Assembly (NCBI RefSeq): GCF_900177725.1
Contig: NZ_FXAT01000003.1
Coordinates: 620,001 to 684,000, forward strand
DNA from: Paraburkholderia susongensis
GTDB taxonomy: Bacteria; Pseudomonadota; Gammaproteobacteria; Burkholderiales; Burkholderiaceae
Length of the DNA: 64,000 bases
Direction: 5' to 3'
The notes below the pieces were generated by a model. That model was not told the DNA's origin and made no database searches. It saw nothing but the letters and a program-made list of their open reading frames with translations. A program made the translations under genes and the position numbers. Position 1 is the stretch's first letter. Each line of letters starts with the position of its first letter. Positions 8,428-15,541 of the stretch are shown here, one piece after another.

Positions 8428-9150
8428 TTAATCCGCCGCATTCGCTGAAATGCCGCTTGCCGCCGCGCCCGGCAGCGCCGCACAGGGGCAATCGGTCGCG
8501 CGTCCGTCGAGACCTTCGCGATCATGCTTGAAGCTCGCGCGAGGCGTGCCGCTCTGCCAGTCGAGTCGAACGATGTAGATACTGTCGAAGTCTTCGCTGC
8601 GCCACTTCGGGACATCGGCTGCGTTGCCGCCATGCGCGCTTAGCATCTGTCGCGACAGCTTCTCGATCAGCTTGTGCTCCCACGCAATGACGATCAGCTT
8701 GCCGCGATTGGCCGGATCGACGAGCGTGCTGCCGAGTTGGTCGATCTGCGCAAAACCGTACGGCGTTTGCACGGGCATCTGGAATTGAATGGCGGTCGGC
8801 TCGATCGTCGCGAGCGGACGGACGTAATAGTAGGAATGGCCGCTGTCTTTTTTTTGCTGGCCGGGGTCCGGCGCGTAGATCGCATCCGGTTTGCCGAACT
8901 TGGCGGCAATCACGGCCGGCAATGCCAGCGCGCGGTTGAGCCCCTGACAGTCGAGTTGGCCGTAGCCTTGGGTGGGTTTTTCGCCGTGCCGCACGAAGAC
9001 GAGCGTTTCGATATTTTCGTCAGCTCTGGCAGTGGTCGCGGTTGCAGGCGTAGCCGTGGCCGCATGCGCGGCGGGCGACGCGAGCGCGCCTGCGCACAAA
9101 GCGCCGATCGAGAATGCGACGCCATGCAGAAATCCGCGGAGACCGTTCAT
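8428..9150 (-). CDS. Exported histidine phosphatase superfamily protein
   Basis: The 240-aa protein starts at ATG 9150 (MNGLRGFLHGVAFSIGALCA); an alternative start 26 codons upstream would place a basic stretch before the signal peptide. The signal peptide ends near AHAATATPA, followed by a Thr/Ala linker. The RHG motif of the phosphoglycerate-mutase-like fold is in LVFVRHGEKP, and a second catalytic His may lie in IAWEHKLIEKL. The family includes periplasmic acid phosphatases; no substrate can be assigned. It reads towards the small exported protein, with about 290 noncoding bases between. Confidence 0.82.
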   Translation of the reverse strand: MNGLRGFLHGVAFSIGALCAGALASPAAHAATATPATATTARADENIETLVFVRHGEKPTQGYGQLDCQGLNRALALPAVIAAKFGKPDAIYAPDPGQQKKDSGHSYYYVRPLATIEPTAIQFQMPVQTPYGFAQIDQLGSTLVDPANRGKLIVIAWEHKLIEKLSRQMLSAHGGNAADVPKWRSEDFDSIYIVRLDWQSGTPRASFKHDREGLDGRATDCPCAALPGAAASGISANAAD

Positions 9151-9332
9151 CGGTGACACCTGTGCGAGGCCGGGACGTCGCCCGATTCTAGCAGCGGTCC
9201 GCGCGAATACATGGGCGGGCGCGCTCATGCCGTCTCGTTCGGCGGGATAGAAAACGGGCGCCGCGGCGCCCGCTTTTCCTGATCGCGTTGCTCACGCCAT
9301 TTCACATGACTTCGCTTCGCGCCACGGCCTCG

Positions 9333-10073
9333 TCAGTCGAGAGCCAGTTGTTGTGCAGTGCCACTGCGGTGTTCGGCAATCAGCGGATAGACGACACCCG
9401 CGATCACCGCGCCAATGATCGGCGCAACCCAGAATAGCCACAACTGATCGATCGCCGCGCCGCCGACGAACAGCGCCGGACCGGTAGAGCGCGCCGGATT
9501 GACCGACGTGTTGGTGACCGGAATCGAAATCAGATGGATCAGCGTCAGGCACAGGCCGATGGCGATCGGTGCAAAGCCGGCCGGCGCGCGTTTGTCGGTG
9601 GCGCCGAGAATCACGAACAGGAAGAAGCAGGTCATCACCACTTCGCAGATGAATGCCGCCGCGAGCGCGTAATGCCCCGGCGAATGTTCGCCGTAGCCGT
9701 TCGTGGCGAACCCGCTTGCGACGAGATCGAAGTCCGGTTTGCCCGACGCGATCAGGGACAGCACGAACGCGCCGAGCACCGCGCCGACTACCTGCGCGAC
9801 GATGTACGGCAGCAGGTCGCGCGCCGGAAAGCGGCCCGCGACGGTGAGGCCGACGCTCACCGCCGGATTCAGATGGCAGCCGGAAATATGACCGATCGCA
9901 AAAGCCATGGTCAGCACGGTCAGCCCGAATGCGAGCGACACGCCGACGAAGCCGATGCCCAGGCCGTGAACCGGTCCGGCAAAGTTCGCCGCGAGAACCG
10001 CGCTGCCGCAGCCCCCGAGTACGAGCCAGAAAGTGCCGAACACTTCGGCGGCAAGGCGCTTTGACAACTGCAT
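9333..10073 (-). CDS. aqpZ: Aquaporin Z, water channel
   Basis: This 246-aa MIP-family channel lets water cross the inner membrane. It has six predicted transmembrane helices and both NPA boxes: HLNPAVS (Asn69) and SVNPARS near 190. The start is typical of AqpZ, with [20 protein letters not shown]. The selectivity pattern (His in helix 5 and the Arg after the second NPA) fits a water-selective channel. Length and layout match E. coli AqpZ. The gene is single and divergent from the H-NS-like gene at 10358. Confidence 0.96.
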   Translation of the reverse strand: MQLSKRLAAEVFGTFWLVLGGCGSAVLAANFAGPVHGLGIGFVGVSLAFGLTVLTMAFAIGHISGCHLNPAVSVGLTVAGRFPARDLLPYIVAQVVGAVLGAFVLSLIASGKPDFDLVASGFATNGYGEHSPGHYALAAAFICEVVMTCFFLFVILGATDKRAPAGFAPIAIGLCLTLIHLISIPVTNTSVNPARSTGPALFVGGAAIDQLWLFWVAPIIGAVIAGVVYPLIAEHRSGTAQQLALD

Positions 10074-10261
10074 GATTGGTAATCCTAAAAAAGTGCTCAG
10101 GGAGCATGGATCGCTAACTGCGAACGCATGCCTTGAGCGCGGAATTCTAGTCAGGGGAACCCGAATCAGGTGTCAAGAATTGTCAAGGCGAAGCGGCTTT
10201 ACGCGATTATTACGCGATAAGGCGGCGGTTTTACAATTCACGGATGTTTAATAATTATCAG

Positions 10262-10274
10262 AGGAAATCTTCCT
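10262..10274. promoter_or_regulatory. Small palindrome upstream of the H-NS-like gene
   Basis: AGGAA-ATC-TTCCT reads as a perfect 5+5 inverted repeat with a 3-base centre. It lies about 35 bases upstream of a TATAAT box (10305-10310) and 84 bases before the H-NS-like start. It could be an operator; no regulator can be named. Confidence 0.35.
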
Positions 10275-10304
10275 AAACCGGTATTATTGGCCATTGCGAA
10301 TTTC

Positions 10305-10310
10305 TATAAT
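10305..10310 (+). promoter_or_regulatory. Candidate -10 box for the H-NS-like gene
   Basis: A perfect TATAAT lies in an AT-rich stretch 48 bases before the start codon. No good -35 is found at 16-18 bases spacing (TATTAT is the best), so an activator or extended contact may be needed. Confidence 0.4.
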
Positions 10311-10357
10311 TGCAGTTAGTCTGCGATCGAATGAGTTCTAGAAAAGGGGAGAACCGG

Positions 10358-10660
10358 ATGTCTCAATATGCAGACCTCAAGGCGCAGATCGCCAAATTGC
10401 AGGCACAGGCAGAAGAAGCGCGGCGCACGGAGGTCGACAATGTAGTCGCCGACATCCGCCAGAAGATCGCCGAATACGGTCTGACTGCGCAGGATCTCGG
10501 TTTCGCGGTTGCCGCGAAGCGCGGCCGCCCGCCGAAGAAAGCGCCGCTGCCGGCGAAATACCAGGATCCGAAGTCGGGTAATACGTGGAGCGGGCGTGGC
10601 AAGCCGCCCAAGTGGATCATCGGCAAGAATCGCGAGCGCTTTCTGATTGGCTCGGTCTGA
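10358..10660 (+). CDS. H-NS family DNA-binding protein
   Basis: This 100-aa protein has an N-terminal coiled-coil (YADLKAQIAKLQAQAEEAR) for oligomerisation and a C-terminal AT-hook-like H-NS DNA-binding domain: KRGRPPKKAPLPAKYQDPKS, then NTWSGRGKPPKWI. The layout is that of BpH3/H-NS-like proteins that are numerous in Burkholderiaceae and silence AT-rich DNA. The ATG at 10358 is chosen because of the ribosome-binding site AAGGGGAGAA; an upstream in-frame ATG at 10310 overlaps the promoter. A perfect terminator follows at 10761-10791. The nearby AT-rich promoter region could itself be a target. Confidence 0.92.
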   Translation: MSQYADLKAQIAKLQAQAEEARRTEVDNVVADIRQKIAEYGLTAQDLGFAVAAKRGRPPKKAPLPAKYQDPKSGNTWSGRGKPPKWIIGKNRERFLIGSV

Positions 10661-10760
10661 ATTCACACAATCTGCCGTGAAAGCCGGCTGAAGGTTTTTC
10701 GGCTGCCGCTTTATTGGTTGTGAGAAAAATCCGGTGTGGAAGCGCATCCATACCGGCATT

Positions 10761-10791
10761 AAAAAAGCCGCCCGTGTGGGGCGGCTTTTTT
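10761..10791 (+). terminator. Bidirectional intrinsic terminator after H-NS-like gene
   Basis: The symmetric hairpin AAAAAAGCCGCCC-loop GTGT-GGGCGGCTTTTTT has an A-run on one side and a T-run on the other, so it can work on both strands. The rest of the 311-base gap 10661-10971 shows no gene. Confidence 0.92.
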
Positions 10792-10971
10792 GTGACTGTC
10801 ACGGGATAACTCCGATTCCCGCTTGCATCTCGCTTGCGCAAACGATTTCGATGCCGGATTCGTCCGCTATTGCTTTGTCGAAGGCTTTGTCGAAGCGCAG
10901 GTGCGGGCAAATATTCGAAGCCCGCTGAAAGCGGCCGCCAGCAAAAGCAGGTGGCCGCATTTCAGGCGCTT

Positions 10972-12036
10972 TTAGCCGACCGCCACCTGGCGCAATACCG
11001 GGCGCCGCGTCGTTTCAATCAGCGCCGAATAGCCGTCGACATAGTTTTGCGCCATCGTTTTCGAACTGAAACGGCGTTCGAACTGCGCGCGGATTTCCGT
11101 GCGCGACAGTTCATCGAGACGCTGCAGCGCGGCCACCGCGCCTTGCACGTCCTCGACGATATAACCGGTCACGCCGTGGTCGATCACTTCCGGGACCGAA
11201 CCGCGGTTGAACGCGATCACCGGCGTGCCGCACGCCATCGACTCGATCATCACGAGGCCGAACGGCTCCGACCAGTCGATCGGGAACAACAGCGCCTTCG
11301 CACCCGACAGGAACTCGGGCTTCTGCGCCTCGTTGATCTCGCCGACGAATTCCACATGCGCCATCGACAGCAACGGCTCGATCTCGCGCTTGAAGTATTC
11401 CATGTCGACCTTGTCCACCTTGGCGGCGATCTTCAGCGGCAGACCGCTTTGTGCAGCGATCCTGATAGCTGTATCGACGCGCTTTTCCGGGCAGATGCGG
11501 CCGAGGAACGCCAGATACTCGGGCTTCTTGTGCGTCTGCGGCGTAAGCAGCTGCTCCGGCAGACCGTGATAGATCGTGTTGAGCCAGTTGGCCTGCGGCA
11601 GCGGAATACGCTGCGAATCCGAAATCGACACGACCGGCACATGCGAGAACGCGTCGAACACCGGCTGCAACTCCGGCAGATCGAGACGGCCGTGCAGCGT
11701 GGTCACGAACGGCGTGTCCAGCGTCGTGAAAAGCGGGAACGGCATGTAGTCGAGGTGAAAATGCAGCACGTCGAACTCGTGCGCGACCTTGCGCACGTTT
11801 TCCATCATCAGCACATGCGGAGCCAATGCGTCGCGAATCGTCGGGTCGAGGCGCAGCGCGCGCGGCCAGCACGCCTCCAGATTCGCGGACGTCACGGAGT
11901 CGCCGCTCGCGAAGAGCGTGACGTCGTGGCCGAGGTCGACGAGCGCCTCGGTCAGATACGACACGACACGTTCGGTGCCGCCGTAGAGTTTCGGCGGGAC
12001 AGCTTCATACAGCGGCGCAATTTGTGCGATTCGCAT
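10972..12036 (-). CDS. GT4-family glycosyltransferase
   Basis: This 354-aa protein is a retaining GT-B glycosyltransferase. The N-terminal domain begins MRIAQIAPLYEAVPPKLYGG with the Gly-rich acceptor loop, and the C-terminal domain has the sugar-nucleotide region FLGRICPEKRVDTAIRIA (about 178-195) and the E-x7-E type motif EPFGLVMIESMACGTPVI. The start at 12036 has a good ribosome-binding site, CAGGAGAAA; a longer reading from 12231 adds 65 low-complexity residues. The substrate is unknown. It sits alone, divergent from flhD, and could act in surface polysaccharide or flagellar glycosylation, but nothing shows which. Confidence 0.9.
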   Translation of the reverse strand: MRIAQIAPLYEAVPPKLYGGTERVVSYLTEALVDLGHDVTLFASGDSVTSANLEACWPRALRLDPTIRDALAPHVLMMENVRKVAHEFDVLHFHLDYMPFPLFTTLDTPFVTTLHGRLDLPELQPVFDAFSHVPVVSISDSQRIPLPQANWLNTIYHGLPEQLLTPQTHKKPEYLAFLGRICPEKRVDTAIRIAAQSGLPLKIAAKVDKVDMEYFKREIEPLLSMAHVEFVGEINEAQKPEFLSGAKALLFPIDWSEPFGLVMIESMACGTPVIAFNRGSVPEVIDHGVTGYIVEDVQGAVAALQRLDELSRTEIRAQFERRFSSKTMAQNYVDGYSALIETTRRPVLRQVAVG

Positions 12037-12393
12037 GCGGTTTCTCCTGTTTCGCTCGGCGTTGGCGTTTTGGCGCTTACTCCGATCCCATGAAAAATGA
12101 TTGCTGCTGACTAGGGCTTCGCACTGCGGCGCTCGAATAGCGCGAGGAGCGAATGCCGGACGGACGGTTGGGCGCGATTGGCTCCCGCCCAGGGAGCTCC
12201 GAATCTGCGTCGGGTAATCCCTTAGCGTCATTATCGCGATCGAACGTGCTAATTCGAGTTATTTTTCAAACGCTTAATGTTGTTACAGCGAGAAACATGA
12301 GCCGTTACAGCTCGATAACAGGCTGTTCCGATAGTTGGGTAACGATATTTCGCCTGTTTCATCCCTTTTACCGCATCGCCGCAGCCCGGCTTG

Positions 12394-12408
12394 TAAGAAA
12401 AATTCCTA
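12394..12408. promoter_or_regulatory. Imperfect inverted repeat upstream of flhD
   Basis: TAAGAAAAATTCCTA has outer arms TA(A/G)GAA and TTCCTA with a short A-rich centre. The arrangement resembles RcsB-type (NarL/FixJ-class) sites known upstream of flhDC in enterobacteria, but is one base longer. The assignment is by resemblance only. Confidence 0.35.
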
Positions 12409-12414
12409 CACAAA

Positions 12415-12432
12415 TGACGGATTAATCCGTCA
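12415..12432. promoter_or_regulatory. Perfect 18-bp palindrome upstream of flhD
   Basis: TGACGGATTAATCCGTCA is exactly self-complementary and lies 159 bases before the flhD ATG. It has no T-run and no loop, so it looks like a dimer-binding operator rather than a terminator. The regulator is unknown. Confidence 0.55.
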
Positions 12433-12590
12433 AACCGGCTGGGCGTCTCTCCGATTTCCGGCAGTCCCCCCTTTCGGGACAATGCATGCAAGACCAGAAA
12501 CGAGCCGATTCGTGTGGTTTGATTCCGCGCGTTCGAGCAAACGTTTTCGCAAAAACGGCCTGACCAGCCAGATAAACGCCCGGGGGAATC

Positions 12591-12911
12591 ATGAGCGCGA
12601 CTAGCGATATGCTCGATGAGATCAGAGAGGTTAACCTGTCTTATCTCCTGTTCGCGCAGCACCTGCTGCGCGAAGACAAGCCCATGGGCATGTTTCGCAT
12701 GGGAATTTCGGATCAGCTGGCCGATGTGATCGCCAGTCTGTCGTTGGCGCAGACCGTCAAGCTGGCGGCGTCCAACCAGATGCTGTGCCGTTTCCGTTTC
12801 GACGACCACACCGTGCTGTCCGCCCTCGCGGACAAGGGCAAGGCGAGCGCCGTCGCGCAGGCGCATTCCGCGCTCCTGATGGCGAGCCAGCCGGTCGGGC
12901 AGATCGGCTGA
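12591..12911 (+). CDS. flhD: Flagellar master regulator subunit FlhD
   Basis: FlhD (106 aa) normally combines with FlhC in a FlhD4C2 complex that activates the class 2 flagellar promoters with sigma-70. The protein has the usual signature MLDEIREVNLSYLLFAQHLL at 7-26, MFRMGISDQLADVIASLSLAQ in the middle, and the conserved NQMLCRFRFDD. Length is full and no internal lesion is seen. The ATG follows GGGGGAATC, a good ribosome-binding site. The next gene should be flhC, but only a short remnant is present, so this subunit appears to lack its local partner. Confidence 0.95.
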   Translation: MSATSDMLDEIREVNLSYLLFAQHLLREDKPMGMFRMGISDQLADVIASLSLAQTVKLAASNQMLCRFRFDDHTVLSALADKGKASAVAQAHSALLMASQPVGQIG

Positions 12912-12917
12912 CAGCTG

Positions 12918-12995
12918 ATGGCCGGTAAAAATGTCGTAGCCGGAACCCGGGAAATCCCCCCCGCGATCGGGTAGATCGAACCGGGTGCGCACCGC
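12918..12995 (+). pseudogene. flhC: Remnant of flhC (N-terminal codons only, with stop)
   Basis: Six bases after flhD an ATG opens the frame MAGKNVVAGTREIPPAIG, ended by TAG at 12972. Read through the stop, the frame continues IEPGAHR. From family knowledge, beta-proteobacterial FlhC starts M-A-x-K-S-V-V and continues E-I-Q-L-A-I-E-L-I-E-L-G-A-R; the remnant matches at M, A, K, VV, EI, AI, IE and GA in register. A normal FlhC has about 190 residues with zinc-binding cysteines, while flhD and motA here are only 177 bases apart. The rest of flhC is therefore deleted. The similarity is from memory and needs an alignment. Confidence 0.72.
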
Positions 12996-13052
12996 AGCGG
13001 CGCGCCGCTTTTCCCCGAAAGTTTTCCGCAGCACTGCCGTAAACAAGATTAA

Positions 13053-13074
13053 CGACGGTTTCCGTCGCTTTTTT
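13053..13074 (+). terminator. Intrinsic terminator between the flhD unit and motA
   Basis: A CGACGG/CCGTCG stem with a TTT loop is followed by C and six T. It stands 14 bases before the motA start. It probably was the terminator after flhC and now follows the remnant; the loop is tight but the T-run is good. Confidence 0.65.
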
Positions 13075-13088
13075 GTGAGGGCTCGGCA

Positions 13089-13949
13089 GTGCTGATTTTC
13101 GTGGGAACACTCGTGACGCTGTTGTCCGTTTTCGGCGGTTATGCGCTCGAAGGCGGTCATCTCGGCGCGCTGCTGCAACCCGTCGAAGTGCTGATGATCG
13201 CCGGCGCGGGCCTCGGCGCGTTCATTCTCGGCAACGGGATGAAGACGATCAAGGCGACGCTGCGCGTCATTCCGACCCTGTTCAAAGGCGCGAAATACAA
13301 CAAGGACGTCTACATGGAGCTGATGGCGCTCCTCTACGTCCTGCTCGCGAAGGCGCGCAAGGAAGGCACGCTGACGCTGGAGGCGGACATCGACGATCCG
13401 TCGAAAAGCCCGATCTTCACCCAATACCCGAAGATCCTCGCCGACCGGCACATCATCGAATTCCTGACCGACTATCTGCGCCTGATGGTCGGCGGCAACA
13501 TGAACGCGTTCGAGATCGAGAGCCTCATGGACGAGGAGATCGAGACGCACCACCAGGAAGGCGAGGCGCCCGCGCATGCGCTCACCAAGGTCGGCGACGC
13601 GATGCCGGCGTTCGGTATCGTCGCGGCGGTGATGGGCGTGGTGCACACCATGGCTTCGGCCGACAAGCCGCCCGCCGTGCTCGGCGAAATGATCGCGCAG
13701 GCGCTCGTCGGCACCTTCCTCGGCATTCTGCTTTCGTACGGGCTGATCGGGCCGCTCGCGAGCGTCGCCGAGCAGCGCGTGACCGAGTCGACCAAGATGT
13801 TCCAGTGCATCAAGGTGACGATTCTCGCGAGCCTGAATGGTTACGCGCCGGCGATCGCCGTCGAGTTCGGCCGCAAGGTGCTCTTCTCGACCGAGCGCCC
13901 GTCGTTCGCCGAGCTCGAAGAGCACGTGCGCCGCGTCAAGGCCAAGTAA
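13089..13949 (+). CDS. motA: Flagellar motor stator protein MotA
   Basis: MotA (286 aa) is the inner-membrane stator subunit that, with MotB, turns proton flow into torque. The GTG start gives MLIFVGTLVTLLSVFGGYAL, the first transmembrane helix, with TGAGGG as ribosome-binding site. Four membrane helices are visible (about 1-20, 30-50, 170-195 and 200-225). The large cytoplasmic loop holds the charged residues that contact FliG, and the end shows FGRKVLFSTERPSFAELEEH. It forms a unit with motB, 21 bases downstream. Confidence 0.96.
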   Translation: MLIFVGTLVTLLSVFGGYALEGGHLGALLQPVEVLMIAGAGLGAFILGNGMKTIKATLRVIPTLFKGAKYNKDVYMELMALLYVLLAKARKEGTLTLEADIDDPSKSPIFTQYPKILADRHIIEFLTDYLRLMVGGNMNAFEIESLMDEEIETHHQEGEAPAHALTKVGDAMPAFGIVAAVMGVVHTMASADKPPAVLGEMIAQALVGTFLGILLSYGLIGPLASVAEQRVTESTKMFQCIKVTILASLNGYAPAIAVEFGRKVLFSTERPSFAELEEHVRRVKAK

Positions 13950-13970
13950 GGCGCGCCGGGAGCCGAACCG

Positions 13971-14978
13971 ATGAGCAAGGACAAAGACCGCGCCATAGTC
14001 GTGAAGCGCTCCGCGCCGAAGAAGTCCGGCCACCACGGCGGCGCGTGGAAGCTCGCGTACGCGGACTTCATGACCGCGATGATGGCGTTCTTCCTGCTGA
14101 TGTGGCTGCTGAGTTCGGCGTCCACCGTGCAGCTGCGCGGTATCGCCGACTACTTCAACCAGCCGTTGAAGATCACGCTGTGGGGCGGCGATCGCAGCGC
14201 CGAGGATTCGAGCATCCTCAAGGGCGGCGGGCGCGATATCTCGACCGACGCGCAGGGCGTGACACGCTTCACCGACGGCTCGAACAACCGCGCGGAGCGC
14301 TCGACCTCGCACGGCAGCGACGATTCGACGAAGCCGTTGCAGGGCCAACTCGAGCGCCAGGAGCAGGTGCGTCTGCACGACCTGCAGGTCAAGCTGATGG
14401 CCGCGATCGAGGCGAACCCGGTGCTGCGCCAGTTCAAGCAGCAAATCCGCATCGACTCGACGCTGACCGGTTTGCGCATCGAGATCGTCGACTCGCAGAA
14501 GCGGCCGATGTTCGCGACCGCGAACGACGAAGTGGAGCCGTACATGCGCGACATCCTGCGCGAGATCGGCCATACGCTGAACGACGTGCCGAACCGCATC
14601 ATCGTGCAGGGCCACACCGACGCCGTGCCGTACGCGGGCGGCGACAAGGGCTATAGCAACTGGGAGCTCTCGGCCGATCGCGCGAACGCGTCGCGCCGCG
14701 AGCTGATCGCCGGCGGCATGGACGAAGCGAAGGTGATGCGCGTGCTCGGCCTCGCGTCGACGCAGAACCTGAACAAGGCGGACCCGTTCGATCCGGAGAA
14801 CCGCCGCATCAGCATCATCGTGCTGAACAGGAAATCGGAGGAGGCGCTCAATCACGACGACTCCACCACGACCACCCTGTCGGACGACGCAGCCGGCTCG
14901 AAGCCGCTGCTGCAAAAACTTGCGCAGCCGGCGACGGCTGCACCGAAGCCGACGGCGCCAGCGCCGGCGGCCCAGTAA
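13971..14978 (+). CDS. motB: Flagellar motor stator protein MotB
   Basis: MotB (335 aa) anchors the stator to peptidoglycan and carries the proton-binding Asp. The N-terminal helix has the diagnostic AYADFMTAMMAFFLLMWLLS with the functional Asp32, followed by the plug/linker, and an OmpA-like peptidoglycan-binding domain around 180-290 (PNRIIVQGHTDAVPY, LSADRANASRREL, NRRISIIV). The Ala/Pro-rich tail of about 50 residues is variable. It is cotranscribed with motA. Confidence 0.96.
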   Translation: MSKDKDRAIVVKRSAPKKSGHHGGAWKLAYADFMTAMMAFFLLMWLLSSASTVQLRGIADYFNQPLKITLWGGDRSAEDSSILKGGGRDISTDAQGVTRFTDGSNNRAERSTSHGSDDSTKPLQGQLERQEQVRLHDLQVKLMAAIEANPVLRQFKQQIRIDSTLTGLRIEIVDSQKRPMFATANDEVEPYMRDILREIGHTLNDVPNRIIVQGHTDAVPYAGGDKGYSNWELSADRANASRRELIAGGMDEAKVMRVLGLASTQNLNKADPFDPENRRISIIVLNRKSEEALNHDDSTTTTLSDDAAGSKPLLQKLAQPATAAPKPTAPAPAAQ

Positions 14979-15061
14979 CGCAACGCGGCCGCCGGGCCGG
15001 ACCCCGCGCCCTGCTGGCGCGGATGCTCCGGCGGCCCTGGCTCGAGAGCAGCGAGGTTTTC

Positions 15062-15439
15062 ATGATCAGGCACATCCTGGCAATCGACGATTCGGCATCG
15101 ATGCGGCAGATTCTCGCGGCGACGCTGACGACGGCCGGCTACGAGGTCACGCTCGCGGCGGACGGCGACGAAGGGCTCGAAAACGCGCTCGCGATGCCGT
15201 TCGACCTCGTGCTGACCGACCAGCACATGCCGGGCAAGACCGGCCTCGATCTGATCGCCGCGCTGCGCGGCAACCCGGCGTATGAGAGCACACCGATTCT
15301 CGTGCTCACGACGGAATCGGGTGAGCCGTTCAAGGCAGCGGCACGGGCGGCGGGCGCGACCGGCTGGATCGAAAAGCCGCTCGACCCGGACCTGCTGACC
15401 GAACTGGTCGCGGCACTGGCCGAGCCGGACCCGGTGTAA
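15062..15439 (+). CDS. cheY: CheY-like response regulator (first copy)
   Basis: This 125-aa single-domain receiver is in the chemotaxis cluster before cheA. The acid pocket is Asp9/Asp10, the phosphorylation site Asp53 (LTDQHMPG), Thr83 and Lys105 (WIEKPLD). Start 15062 is chosen because MIRHILAIDDSASMR is the family start; an upstream ATG only adds noncoding-type residues. It differs clearly from the second CheY at 23471, and its output face is different (no FliM-type ends recognisable). It may be a phosphate sink or a CheY1-like modulator. Confidence 0.93.
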   Translation: MIRHILAIDDSASMRQILAATLTTAGYEVTLAADGDEGLENALAMPFDLVLTDQHMPGKTGLDLIAALRGNPAYESTPILVLTTESGEPFKAAARAAGATGWIEKPLDPDLLTELVAALAEPDPV

Positions 15440-15541
15440 CCGGCATGACAAGCGCCCCCTTCAGACCCACGGTACAGATAGCTCTCGACGCGGCTGCACG
15501 GCAGTTCACGCCCAGACAGGAACTCTCGCGGTGACCCAGGC

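Larger units (their letters stand above)
12037..12590. other. Long regulatory region between glycosyltransferase gene and flhD
   Basis: These 554 bases are noncoding and become AT-rich between 12230 and 12430, unlike the surrounding DNA. They hold two copies of GTTACAGC (12282-12289 and 12304-12311, exactly 22 bases or two helical turns apart), an imperfect inverted repeat at 12394-12408 and an 18-bp perfect palindrome at 12415-12432. Such a long leader is usual for the flagellar master operon, where many regulators meet. No clear -35/-10 pair was found. Confidence 0.6.

Noticed and set aside
8161..8448. 95-codon plus-strand ORF upstream of the small exported protein
   Set aside because: Cys/Ile-rich, crosses the promoter region of a divergent gene, no ribosome-binding site and no family resemblance.
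12249..14915. 888-codon open frame on the minus strand opposite flhD-motA-motB
   Set aside because: It is antisense to well-supported genes, rich in Arg/His/Ala/Asp and without family motifs; such frames arise from GC-rich third positions.
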